64,000 nucleotides of DNA from Puniceicoccus vermicola. Lineage in GTDB: Bacteria; Verrucomicrobiota; Verrucomicrobiia; Opitutales; Puniceicoccaceae. The notes below the pieces were generated by a model, which saw only the letters and a program-made list of their open reading frames with translations, made no database searches and was not told the origin of the DNA. The number at the start of each line of letters is the position of its first letter. Positions within the stretch are counted from its first letter, which is position 1. The stretch covers positions 19,216 through 83,215 of the forward strand of contig NZ_JACHVA010000118.1 in the NCBI RefSeq assembly GCF_014230055.1. The letters run 5' to 3'. Made by a program: the position numbers and the translations under genes. Positions 57,384-64,000 of this stretch are shown here, piece by piece.

Positions 57384-57806
57384 CTGTAGGGGCGCAGCTT
57401 CAGCTGCCCCCATTGCGTATTTCTCGGACGGATCCGCTCTGGGAAGACCTTCCGCGACTACAGGACCGCGCAGCTAAAGCTGAGCGGCTACTCGTAGGGG
57501 AGCAGCTTCAGCTGCCCCCATTGCGTATTTCTCGGACGGATCGTTCTGGAAAGACCTTCCGTGACCACAGGACCGCGCAGCTAAAGCTGAGCGGCTACTG
57601 TAGGGGAGCAGCTTCAGCTGCCCCCATTGCGATTTCTTCGGACGCATCGTTCTGGGAAGACCTTCCGCAACCACAGGACCGCGCAGCTAAAGCTGAGCGG
57701 CTACTCGTAGGGGAGCAGCTTCAGCTGCCCCCATTGCGTATTTCTCCGACGGATCGTTCTGGGCAGACCTTCCGCGACTACAGGACCGCACAGCTAAAGT
57801 TACTGG
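57384..57806. repeat. Four tandem repeats of about 107 bp
   Basis: Copies begin with GTAGGGG at 57386, 57494, 57600 and 57707, so the periods are 108, 106 and 107 bp. Each copy holds a GCAGCTTCAGCTGC palindrome at its start and GCAGCTAAAGCTGAGC at its end, plus a conserved middle (ATTTCTCGGACGGATC). Copies differ by a few bases and short indels. The last copy ends in AAAGTTACTGGC. A 180-codon frame across the repeats is an artefact of the periodicity. Confidence 0.85.
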
Positions 57807-57837
57807 CATTCCGCCTTCAAACCACTCGCCCGAAAGA

Positions 57838-58446
57838 TCATCCGCGCAAACGCATCTCCCACAAGGTCTCCTCGCCGATCCGGCGGGAGAAAGCCTCTCG
57901 GGGACGACGAGTGCCCAAAATCTCGAACGTTGGGGAGAAGAGTTCGCGGACTTGATCGGCCGAAATTCCCCACGGAGGCGGATTCTCTTCCTCCATCTCC
58001 GTGAAAAGGATGGCGAAGAAGAGCCCTCCCGGCTTCAACAGACGGGCGAACTGATCCGAAGCAGTCCGCCAATGGTCCGGGCCGATGGCACAGAGAAACG
58101 TGTGCTCAAAGACTCCATCAAAGGCATCTTCCTCCACTTCCGCAGTGAGAAGATTCCGAACGTCAAAACGAACACCTGCCTCTGCATAAAGTTCCCGAGC
58201 CTGCGCGACAGCCGTCGGCGCCAAATCCCAACCCTCGACCTCATGCCCGCCGCGGGACAACGCGGCCACATCGTGCCCGAACCCGCACCCGGGAACCAGA
58301 ATTTTTCGGGGCTTCCCAAAAAACTCCAGCGCCTCTGCGACTGCAGGTACTGATTTTCCGTGGTCCCAGGGAGCATTTCCTTCTCGATATCTTCGCTCCC
58401 AATCGGTTCCCTCGTTGTATTCTGAATTTCCCTCTGTCAATTTCAT
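57838..58446 (-). CDS. SAM-dependent methyltransferase, thiopurine-methyltransferase-like
   Basis: The 202-residue protein has the TPMT-like opening (DWERRYREGNAPWDHGKSVP), SAM motif I VPGCGFGHDVAAL, the acidic residue of motif II in EGWDLAPTAV, and HTFLCAIGPDHW further on. The family methylates thiols, halides or selenium compounds. The chosen ATG at 58446 is only 4 bp from the divergent aminopeptidase start at 58451; a start at 58452 would overlap it. Confidence 0.83.
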   Translation of the reverse strand: MKLTEGNSEYNEGTDWERRYREGNAPWDHGKSVPAVAEALEFFGKPRKILVPGCGFGHDVAALSRGGHEVEGWDLAPTAVAQARELYAEAGVRFDVRNLLTAEVEEDAFDGVFEHTFLCAIGPDHWRTASDQFARLLKPGGLFFAILFTEMEEENPPPWGISADQVRELFSPTFEILGTRRPREAFSRRIGEETLWEMRLRG

Positions 58447-58450
58447 AACC

Positions 58451-59890
58451 ATGTCCGAACGGATCCAAATCAAAGCCAGCGACTCCGCTTCCGCAAACGC
58501 AGACCTCGTTCTTTTCAAGACGAAAGGGGATTTCATCCCTCGTCCCTTTCGCTCCGAAGAATTCGATGGGTCTGCTCAGACCTGTCTGCTCTTCCACGCA
58601 GCCGAGCGACGGGAGTTCTATGTCGGCCTCGGAGACGCCGACCAGGTCACCAGCAATAGCTATCGGCAAGCTTCCGGGCAGGCGATTCGCAAAGCGATCA
58701 ACCTGGGATCCGACGAAATCCTTATCGATGTCAGTGAAATCGAGAACCGCGTGGTCGAGATCGCCCAAGGACTGACCGTCGGAGCCTACCATTTCGATGA
58801 GTTCCAGGCTGAAAAGAAGACCAAGAAAACCGTCAAGGTGGTTCTGATCGGCCCGAAAAAATCGCTCAAGTCGATCCGGAATCTCATCGCTCGGGGAATT
58901 TCCCTCGGCCAGGCGACCAACTATGTCCGGCATCTGGGCAATCTCCCTGGGAACATCATCACGCCCGAAACCTTGGCCAAAGAAGCTCGCAATCTCGGCC
59001 AAGAACATGAATTGAAATGCCAGATCTGGACCAAATCCGGATTGCAGCGGGACGGCTTTGGCGGACTCCTCGCCGTCGGCGGAGGCTCCAGCAACGACCC
59101 CCGACTCATTCGCCTCGATTATACAACCGAGAAAAAGAACGCCCCCACCCTGGCACTCGTCGGAAAAGCCATCACTTTCGATTCCGGAGGACTCTGCATC
59201 AAAGGCGCCGACCACATGGATGAGATGAAGTTCGACAAGATGGGAGGTTGTTCCGTCCTCGGCATCATGAAGGCCGTCGCCGAATTGAAGCCGGACTGTA
59301 ACGTCATCGGCATTCTCGCTTCCGCCGAGAACATGACCGGTGGCAGCGCCTACCGCCCCGGCGATATCGTCCGCACCTTTGACGGTCAAACCGTCGAAGT
59401 CGCCAACACCGACGCCGAGGGGCGAATCGTCCTCGCAGACGCCCTGGGCTACGTCCGGGAACGCGTGAAACCCGACATGGTGATCGACATGGCCACCCTC
59501 ACCGGAGCTTGTGTGGCCGCCCTCGGAGAGGAACGGGGAGGGCTCTTCTGCCGCGACGAAGACTTAACCCGAATCATGCAGAAATGCGGGGAACAGACCG
59601 GAGAACGCGTCTGGCCCCTCCCGTTTGAGGAAGAATTTGACTCGCAGATTGAGAGCGAGGTCGCGGATGTCCGCAACCTGGGCAAGACCCGCTGGGGCGG
59701 CGCCTCCACAGCCGCCACCTTCCTCGCCCGTTGGACCAAGGGACTCCCCCACATTCATCTCGATATCGCGGGCCCGGCAATGACCGCAATTCCCAAGCAA
59801 TATCGTGGACCGGGAGCCACCGGATTCGGTGTGGGCCTCGTCTATGCATTCGTAGAAAGCTGGACTCAACTGAACCAAAAATCAAAATAA
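58451..59890 (+). CDS. pepA: Leucyl aminopeptidase (M17 family)
   Basis: The 479-residue enzyme has an N-terminal macro-like domain and the M17 catalytic core: VGKAITFDSGGLCIKGAD with the metal-binding residues, and NTDAEGRIVLADAL with the signature motif. It removes N-terminal residues in the cytoplasm using two divalent metals. The start MSERIQIKAS is set by length; the open frame extends 12 codons upstream. It is followed after 8 bp by an HTH gene. Confidence 0.94.
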   Translation: MSERIQIKASDSASANADLVLFKTKGDFIPRPFRSEEFDGSAQTCLLFHAAERREFYVGLGDADQVTSNSYRQASGQAIRKAINLGSDEILIDVSEIENRVVEIAQGLTVGAYHFDEFQAEKKTKKTVKVVLIGPKKSLKSIRNLIARGISLGQATNYVRHLGNLPGNIITPETLAKEARNLGQEHELKCQIWTKSGLQRDGFGGLLAVGGGSSNDPRLIRLDYTTEKKNAPTLALVGKAITFDSGGLCIKGADHMDEMKFDKMGGCSVLGIMKAVAELKPDCNVIGILASAENMTGGSAYRPGDIVRTFDGQTVEVANTDAEGRIVLADALGYVRERVKPDMVIDMATLTGACVAALGEERGGLFCRDEDLTRIMQKCGEQTGERVWPLPFEEEFDSQIESEVADVRNLGKTRWGGASTAATFLARWTKGLPHIHLDIAGPAMTAIPKQYRGPGATGFGVGLVYAFVESWTQLNQKSK

Positions 59891-59898
59891 GCGGAAGA

Positions 59899-60513
59899 AT
59901 GGCAGAAGATAAAGTAGTGGAACGCCGGCGAGAGATTGTCGATCGGATCATCGCCGGAGAAACACAAGTTTCCATCGCCAAGGAGATTGGGGTCACCCGT
60001 CAGGCTATCAATCAGATTTATCGATCCTTCCAGGAAGAAGGCGAAGCCTATTTCGAACGTCCCGGCCGTGGCCGCCAGCGGGAGGTCGACCTCCTCTCCC
60101 CCGACGAAAAGCAACAGATGGTCGACTGGGTCCTCGCCAATCCCCCAAGCGCCATTGGAGCGAAGGAAAAGAGATGGACCCTCCGCCTCGTCAAGCGGGC
60201 CATTGTCCACCAACTGGACAAACGCGTCCGGCTCCCGGTAGCCCACGGAGTCTTCCACGCCGCTTTCCCCGAACGAGTGACCGTCCTCCCCAGTGAGAAA
60301 GGCATGCGCAGACGCCCCCGCAAGCCCAAGACTGAATCCTCCTCCACGACCCCAACCCAATCCCCTTCACAAACGGCCCCCCGCCCGAGGGTGACATCGA
60401 GCCGCGAAACGGAAGACGGATTCCCCTCCATTGAGGAAATGGCTGAAATGAATCGCGCAACCCTCGAAGCCCGGAAGGGCAAGCCTACCGCCAAAGCGAA
60501 AAGAAAGAAATAA
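59899..60513 (+). CDS. Helix-turn-helix protein derived from a transposase N-terminus
   Basis: The 204-residue protein has an IS630-type HTH (about 20-50: SIAKEIGVTRQAINQIYRSF) and a second winged HTH (about 70-125: LANPPSAIGAKEKRWTLRLV), then a Ser/Thr/Pro/Lys-rich tail. The DDE nuclease part of IS630 transposases is absent and no relic of it follows. It may be a domesticated DNA-binding protein. It is 8 bp after pepA and probably co-transcribed. Confidence 0.7.
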   Translation: MAEDKVVERRREIVDRIIAGETQVSIAKEIGVTRQAINQIYRSFQEEGEAYFERPGRGRQREVDLLSPDEKQQMVDWVLANPPSAIGAKEKRWTLRLVKRAIVHQLDKRVRLPVAHGVFHAAFPERVTVLPSEKGMRRRPRKPKTESSSTTPTQSPSQTAPRPRVTSSRETEDGFPSIEEMAEMNRATLEARKGKPTAKAKRKK

Positions 60514-60687
60514 AACAGAGCACAATATGCCTTCCGGCACCTCTCACCGGTCGAATCACTGTTCGCAAAGGCTTCGTTCAAAGGGATATCGCGAAGCGAA
60601 TTGAACCGGGTTGATGACGTTCTCCTCTAGATTCTGGTCGTAATTCATCAGAATCAGCCCTCCCCATCGCGCGTTTCAATGAACGCC

Positions 60688-61971
60688 TCATCGTTCGGTC
60701 GAATTCGAACCACAAAGATCATCGAGAGGGCTCCGATCATCGGCCGCCGTGCGCTGGAGCACATGGGTATAGATCATCGTCGTCGAGACGTCCGCATGGC
60801 CCAGCAGCTCCTGCAACTCCCGGATGTTCTTACCCCGCTGCAGCAGATGAGTGGCAAAGGAATGCCGCAGGACGTGCGGGGTGATCCGCTTGTCAATCCC
60901 CGCCTTCCCCGCCGCCCGCTTCACCTCACGCTGCACCGTCTTGTCCATTACATGGTGCCGCCGAACCACTCCGCTACGCGGATCCACCGCCAACTGCTTT
61001 GCTGGAAAAACATACTGCCAGATCCACTCACCAGCCGCCTTCGGGTACTTGCGCTGAAGTGAATCCGGAAGCCAGACATTTCCGTGCCCCAATGACCGAT
61101 CCCCCTCGTGCAACTCTCTCACCCGGTCGAGATGATTCCGCAGCGGCTCATGCAACGACAGCGGCAGATAGGTAGTTCTATCCTTATCTCCCTTCCCTCC
61201 GCGCACAATCAATTGCCCCTGCCCGAAATCCAAATCCTTGACCCGCAAACGAACGACCTCGCTCACCCGTAACCCTCCCCCATACATTAGGCGACCAATC
61301 AGGGCCATCGACCCCTCCAACTCGCCGAGCAGGATCGTAACCTCCGGCACCGTTAAAACCACCGGGATCCGACGCCGCGTCGGGGCTCTGACCACGCCAG
61401 CAGTGTCCCCCGGATCGAGTCCCAGCACCTCGCGGTAGAAAAACAAAATTGCATTGAAAGCCTGATTCTGGGTGCCCGCGGCCACTTTTTCCACCGTCGC
61501 CAAATCCGTCAAAAAATCACCGAAATGCGCAGGCGTAATCTCCTTCGGTGCGACCTCACCCGCAAATTTGGCGAATCGCTTCAGCCAGCCCAAGTAGGAC
61601 TGCTCCGTCCGCAAGGCCATCTGCTTCACCCGAATCCGCTTCCGCGTCGATTCCATCGCCTCCTGCCAGGATTCGAACGACTCAGCCTGCGCGCCCAACA
61701 CCCGCTCGAACTGCTCAATCCCCAGGTGCCTCCGGCAATACCAACGCAACGTCTCCTCGGCCTGACGCAACTGCCAATCCTCAAACCGACCCGACGATCG
61801 CAAATCATCGACGTGCTGGAGATACTCCTTCGGCGCCCGATCCCGCATCTCCCCCTCCGTACGCCCCCGGATGAAATATTGCAAATACTTCACCCGATAC
61901 GGAATCGTCTTCTCCGGCCACCGCCCGAACTTCCGCATAGCCAACTCAACCGCATCCAGATTTTCCGCCAT
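60688..61971 (-). CDS. intI: Integron integrase IntI-like tyrosine recombinase
   Basis: The 427-residue protein is a tyrosine recombinase with catalytic Arg in GGGLRVSEVVRLR, the HxLRHSFATHLL box, LGHADVSTT and the nucleophile Tyr near 401 in TTMIYTHVLQ. The integron-specific insert is present (YPKAAGEWIWQYVFPAKQLA, then DPRSGVVRRHH), which separates IntI from XerC/D. The first ~100 residues are an extra domain not found in the 337-residue class 1 enzyme. It catalyses insertion and excision of cassettes at attI and attC. Its 5' end faces a cassette-like array on the other strand, the classical layout. Confidence 0.93.
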   Translation of the reverse strand: MAENLDAVELAMRKFGRWPEKTIPYRVKYLQYFIRGRTEGEMRDRAPKEYLQHVDDLRSSGRFEDWQLRQAEETLRWYCRRHLGIEQFERVLGAQAESFESWQEAMESTRKRIRVKQMALRTEQSYLGWLKRFAKFAGEVAPKEITPAHFGDFLTDLATVEKVAAGTQNQAFNAILFFYREVLGLDPGDTAGVVRAPTRRRIPVVLTVPEVTILLGELEGSMALIGRLMYGGGLRVSEVVRLRVKDLDFGQGQLIVRGGKGDKDRTTYLPLSLHEPLRNHLDRVRELHEGDRSLGHGNVWLPDSLQRKYPKAAGEWIWQYVFPAKQLAVDPRSGVVRRHHVMDKTVQREVKRAAGKAGIDKRITPHVLRHSFATHLLQRGKNIRELQELLGHADVSTTMIYTHVLQRTAADDRSPLDDLCGSNSTER

Positions 61972-62002
61972 GTCGCAATATCCGTTAATCCCTCATGTCG
62001 CA
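61969..62002. promoter_or_regulatory. Direct repeats at the intI start
   Basis: CATGTCGCA occurs at 61969-61977 (including the intI start codon) and again at 61994-62002, 25 bp apart. Such direct repeats next to intI are found in attI sites as integrase-binding repeats, or may be operator sites. The function is inferred from position. Confidence 0.4.
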
Positions 62003-62069
62003 TAACGTCAAGACCATTAAGGCAGGTCCCCTCCTCGACCCTTGACTTCATAGGCCCCCATGCCAATGC

Positions 62070-62123
62070 TCCGATTCAACGCCGTGTGGAATTTCACACC
62101 ACGGCTACCAATGAACGTTGGAG
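62070..62123 (+). other. attI- or attC-like recombination site at start of the cassette array
   Basis: ATTCAAC (62074-62080) and GTTGGAG (62117-62123) resemble the RYYYAAC and GTTRRRY core boxes. Between them, GCCGTGTGG and CACACCACGGC form an imperfect hairpin, and TGAAC precedes the GTT as in many attC 3' ends. It marks the junction between the intI side and the first AT-rich cassette. A decayed attC or an attI cannot be told apart by eye. Confidence 0.55.
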
Positions 62124-62131
62124 AAAAAATA

Positions 62132-63649
62132 ATGAAAGAAACCTCCACATCCATTACTCCTCACAAAATTAACAAACCCATCCAGATTTTGGGTGCATGG
62201 TTAGCGGGGTTAATACTTATTGATACATCCTTTTTGACTGCGGCCCAATTTCTTGATGAACCTAGTTGGCTGTCCAGTTTACTCGTGATAGCATCAATCT
62301 TGAATGTTCCATTGTTTCTATTTGGTCTATACCAACTTCAAACGAAATTTCGAAAGGAATTACAGGACGACGAATACTACTCTAAGCATCTGGAACGAGA
62401 AAGTGAAAAAGACTACGAACAAAGATTAAATATTTTAGAAAAAGAGAAGAAAAATGCATTATTAACGGTTGAAGGAGGCGAGAAATTTTCATCTAAGATT
62501 GATGGATTTTCGAGTGCAGTAAAAAAGGTTAAAAGAGAAAATGAATACACTGCATCGGACTGGTCGTTTTTAGGGATTGAGGAATATCGAAAAAACAATT
62601 TCAGATTAGCCCAATCTTACTTCGAAAAAGCCCTTGAATTGGATCCTGAAGAAATAATGAGTCTAAATAATTTAGGAACGCTCCTTAATTGTAATGGACG
62701 TTATCAAGAAGCGTTGGATATGCTCGATAAAGCTATCTCGATTGATCCGAAGTATCCTCTTCCTTATCACAATAAGGGTAATGTATTCATTAACACCGAA
62801 GAATACGACGAAGCCGAAAAGTTCTTTAGGTTGGCTCATAAACTTATGCCCAAACATCCTGCACCATTGAACAGTATTGGTTGCGCCCTTTTTAAGAAAA
62901 AGGAAGATGAAGAGGCTCTCATTTATTTCGACTTGGCTCTTCTTTTGGATCCTAAATATCCCGATCCATATATTGGGAGAGGATCTCTGAAATACCACAA
63001 TAGTGATTATTGGGGAGCTGTTTCAGATGCAACAAAGGCTATAGTTCTAGGAAAAAAAGATAGTATGCCTTTTAAAAATAGAGCACTAGCATACAAAAAA
63101 TTGGAGCTTTTCTCAAAAGCTGCCTCTGATTATGAAACACTTAGCCGAATTGAACCCGACAAAATTGATTGGATAAAACAATCAGCTGATAATTTTTATA
63201 GAGCAAATGACTACGAAAAGGCAAAGGCTGCTTACTCAAAAATCGGAATAAACCATGATGAATACGCTTCAGCTCAATTGAACTTGATTGAGATTAGTTT
63301 GCTTCATAACGAAGTAGAAGAAGCAAAACATAAGTTGGAATTACTATCGAATGTTGTCAAAGGAGAGGACAACATCGTAGTTCTGAAGATTTTTGAATAT
63401 ATCTGCAGCTCGATGTCTGACTCTCTTGGTGATAAAGAAAAGGAAGAATATTTAAACTTCTTTGAATCAAAATCAGAATTTGGGTGGTCTCTTAAAGAAA
63501 TAAAGGAACTGTCGAACAAGGACTTTGTTACGTCATCGCAAAAGAAAGAGATAGAAGAGCTCGTAACTAAGATTCAAAATAAACCTAACTCCAACAAGGC
63601 AGTTGAAGTAACTGCGAGAAGCTCCGCTTCCCGCAGCACTTCACTTTGA
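62132..63649 (+). CDS. Integron cassette protein: two membrane helices plus TPR repeats
   Basis: The 505-residue protein begins with two membrane helices (about 18-40 and 50-70), a charged coiled coil (about 75-120), and at least five TPR units (for example NFRLAQSYFEKALELDPEEI, RYQEALDMLDKAISIDPKYP, EYDEAEKFFRLAHKLMPKHP). It should be a membrane-tethered interaction protein. Base composition is clearly more AT-rich than the rest of the window, a sign of foreign origin. GGAG lies 8 nt before the ATG. The last about 20 residues (NKAVEVTARSSASRSTSL) are encoded by the attC-like site, so the stop lies in it. Confidence 0.8.
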   Translation: MKETSTSITPHKINKPIQILGAWLAGLILIDTSFLTAAQFLDEPSWLSSLLVIASILNVPLFLFGLYQLQTKFRKELQDDEYYSKHLERESEKDYEQRLNILEKEKKNALLTVEGGEKFSSKIDGFSSAVKKVKRENEYTASDWSFLGIEEYRKNNFRLAQSYFEKALELDPEEIMSLNNLGTLLNCNGRYQEALDMLDKAISIDPKYPLPYHNKGNVFINTEEYDEAEKFFRLAHKLMPKHPAPLNSIGCALFKKKEDEEALIYFDLALLLDPKYPDPYIGRGSLKYHNSDYWGAVSDATKAIVLGKKDSMPFKNRALAYKKLELFSKAASDYETLSRIEPDKIDWIKQSADNFYRANDYEKAKAAYSKIGINHDEYASAQLNLIEISLLHNEVEEAKHKLELLSNVVKGEDNIVVLKIFEYICSSMSDSLGDKEKEEYLNFFESKSEFGWSLKEIKELSNKDFVTSSQKKEIEELVTKIQNKPNSNKAVEVTARSSASRSTSL

Positions 63650-63659
63650 CGTTCAGGAG
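63583..63659 (+). other. attC-like recombination site after the TPR cassette
   Basis: ACCTAAC (63583-63589) and GTTCAGG (63651-63657) form imperfect outer boxes. The inner arms pair as TGAAGT..CTGCG.GAAGC with GCTTC.CGCAG.ACTTCA around a TCC loop, leaving bulges as in attC sites. TTTGAC-GTT matches the usual 3' end. The preceding gene ends inside it. The trailing GGAG serves the next cassette. Confidence 0.72.
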
Positions 63660-63667
63660 ATAGAATT

Positions 63668-63754
63668 TTGAAAAAAGCGAGAGAGTCCAAATTGAAAACC
63701 CTGCTGGGATGGGGATTTATCGTTTTTATTCTGCTCTATTTTGTGCTCACGTGA
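63668..63754 (+). CDS. Second cassette, first frame: short membrane segment
   Basis: A TTG at 63668, with GGAG exactly 8 nt upstream, opens 28 residues: basic start (KKARESKLK) and one hydrophobic helix (LLGWGFIVFILLYFVL) ending in TGA. Its stop overlaps a GTG of the next frame (GTGA). Together the two frames look like one two-helix membrane protein broken by a -1 frame change; alternatively they are coupled genes. Confidence 0.5.
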   Translation: MKKARESKLKTLLGWGFIVFILLYFVLT

Positions 63755-63921
63755 ATAAATGGAAGGCAACTGGAGATTTTGACCTGAATCCAATTTTTGG
63801 ATGGAATGGCGTCGGTTACTGGGGGTTCTTTCTGCTTGTGCTCCTCGGAACTGCGTTAAGTTTTTGCTATTCGAAATGGAGAAAAAGAAGAAAACAAGAT
63901 TCCCTGAACCAATCTGCATAG
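63751..63921 (+). CDS. Second cassette, second frame: single-helix membrane protein
   Basis: From the GTG at 63751 this gives 56 residues with a Trp/Gly-rich start (WKATGDFDLNPIFGWNGVGY), a membrane helix (WGFFLLVLLGTALSFCY) and a basic tail (SKWRKRRKQ). It is in the -1 frame relative to the preceding segment. An ATG at 63709 in the same frame gives a longer form overlapping the other frame. No family is recognised. Confidence 0.5.
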   Translation: MNKWKATGDFDLNPIFGWNGVGYWGFFLLVLLGTALSFCYSKWRKRRKQDSLNQSA

Positions 63922-63945
63922 GCAACCCGTCGTTACCGCCCGTGA

Positions 63946-64000
63946 AATCGTCAACCAATAGAACGCTGGACCTCTCAGGCCGGGACGCCTAGCCTCGACG
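63946..64000 (+). other. Possible start of a further attC site, cut by the window edge
   Basis: TCAACCAATAGAACGCTGGACC followed by GGCC and GGGACGCC resembles the 5' half of an attC with an AAC core and a GC-rich arm. The 3' half would lie beyond the window. Support is weak. Confidence 0.25.

Noticed and set aside
57384..57806. CRISPR array
   Set aside because: Repeats are about 107 bp, contiguous, without unique spacers, and no cas gene is near.
57413..57955. 180-codon plus-strand frame across the tandem repeats
   Set aside because: The protein repeats with the DNA unit and continues into the antisense strand of the methyltransferase gene; an artefact of periodicity.

Overview
The window reads as chromosomal DNA of a Gram-negative heterotroph, most likely a verrucomicrobiotal (Opitutae/Puniceicoccales-like) bacterium. 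This is inferred from the combination of an alternative complex III operon, a type II secretion operon, an exosortase with a long VIT-domain partner, a REP-associated transposase with many palindromic repeats, and an integron integrase with an N-terminal extension. No rRNA or tRNA gene was recognised. Most genes are GC-rich, but the integron cassette DNA at the right end is visibly more AT-rich.

Layout. 1-7.3 kb (minus): alternative complex III, actA-B-C-D-E and the first 100 codons of actF, preceded by a possible small secreted-protein ORF. 7.5-9.7 kb (minus): imuA-imuB mutagenesis cassette with a palindrome at the imuA start and no dnaE2 beside it. 10-10.9 kb: thioredoxin-reductase-like flavoprotein. 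11.1-20.5 kb (minus): type II secretion operon gspI-J-K-L-M-D-C-E-F, mostly joined by 4-bp overlaps. 20.6-25.1 kb (minus): REP-associated tyrosine transposase, a coiled-coil protein, a RodZ-like protein and an EF-hand membrane protein. 25.2-34.2 kb: housekeeping genes (RluA-type synthase, serS, cation efflux, rpsP, ychF, rpoN, tsaB-like, alr). 34.2-38.7 kb: lipoproteins, DoxX, a TPR lipoprotein and an unknown membrane protein.

38.8-47.9 kb: a 277-bp MITE-like element lies upstream of an exosortase (C/R/H triad visible) that overlaps by 4 bp a 933-residue VIT-domain membrane protein with a PEP-type C-terminal sorting tail. A YfbK-like VWA protein and a DUF2339 membrane protein follow. 48.2-53.2 kb: EamA transporter, small membrane protein, pdxJ-acpS-nnr. 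53.2-57.3 kb: AraC regulator divergent from a Gfo/Idh - Gfo/Idh - TIM-barrel isomerase operon that probably serves sugar or polyol catabolism, closed by a strong terminator and four ~107-bp tandem repeats. 57.8-60.5 kb: methyltransferase, leucyl aminopeptidase, and a transposase-type HTH protein without a nuclease domain.

60.7-64 kb: a chromosomal integron. intI (minus) diverges from a cassette array: an attI/attC-like site, an AT-rich TPR-protein cassette, an attC-like hairpin overlapping its stop, a second cassette with a small membrane protein split by a -1 frame change, and possibly the start of a further attC at the right edge. Both cassettes carry a Shine-Dalgarno sequence abutting the recombination core and exactly 8 nt before the start codon. 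The integron and the exosortase/VIT locus are the parts most worth following up.
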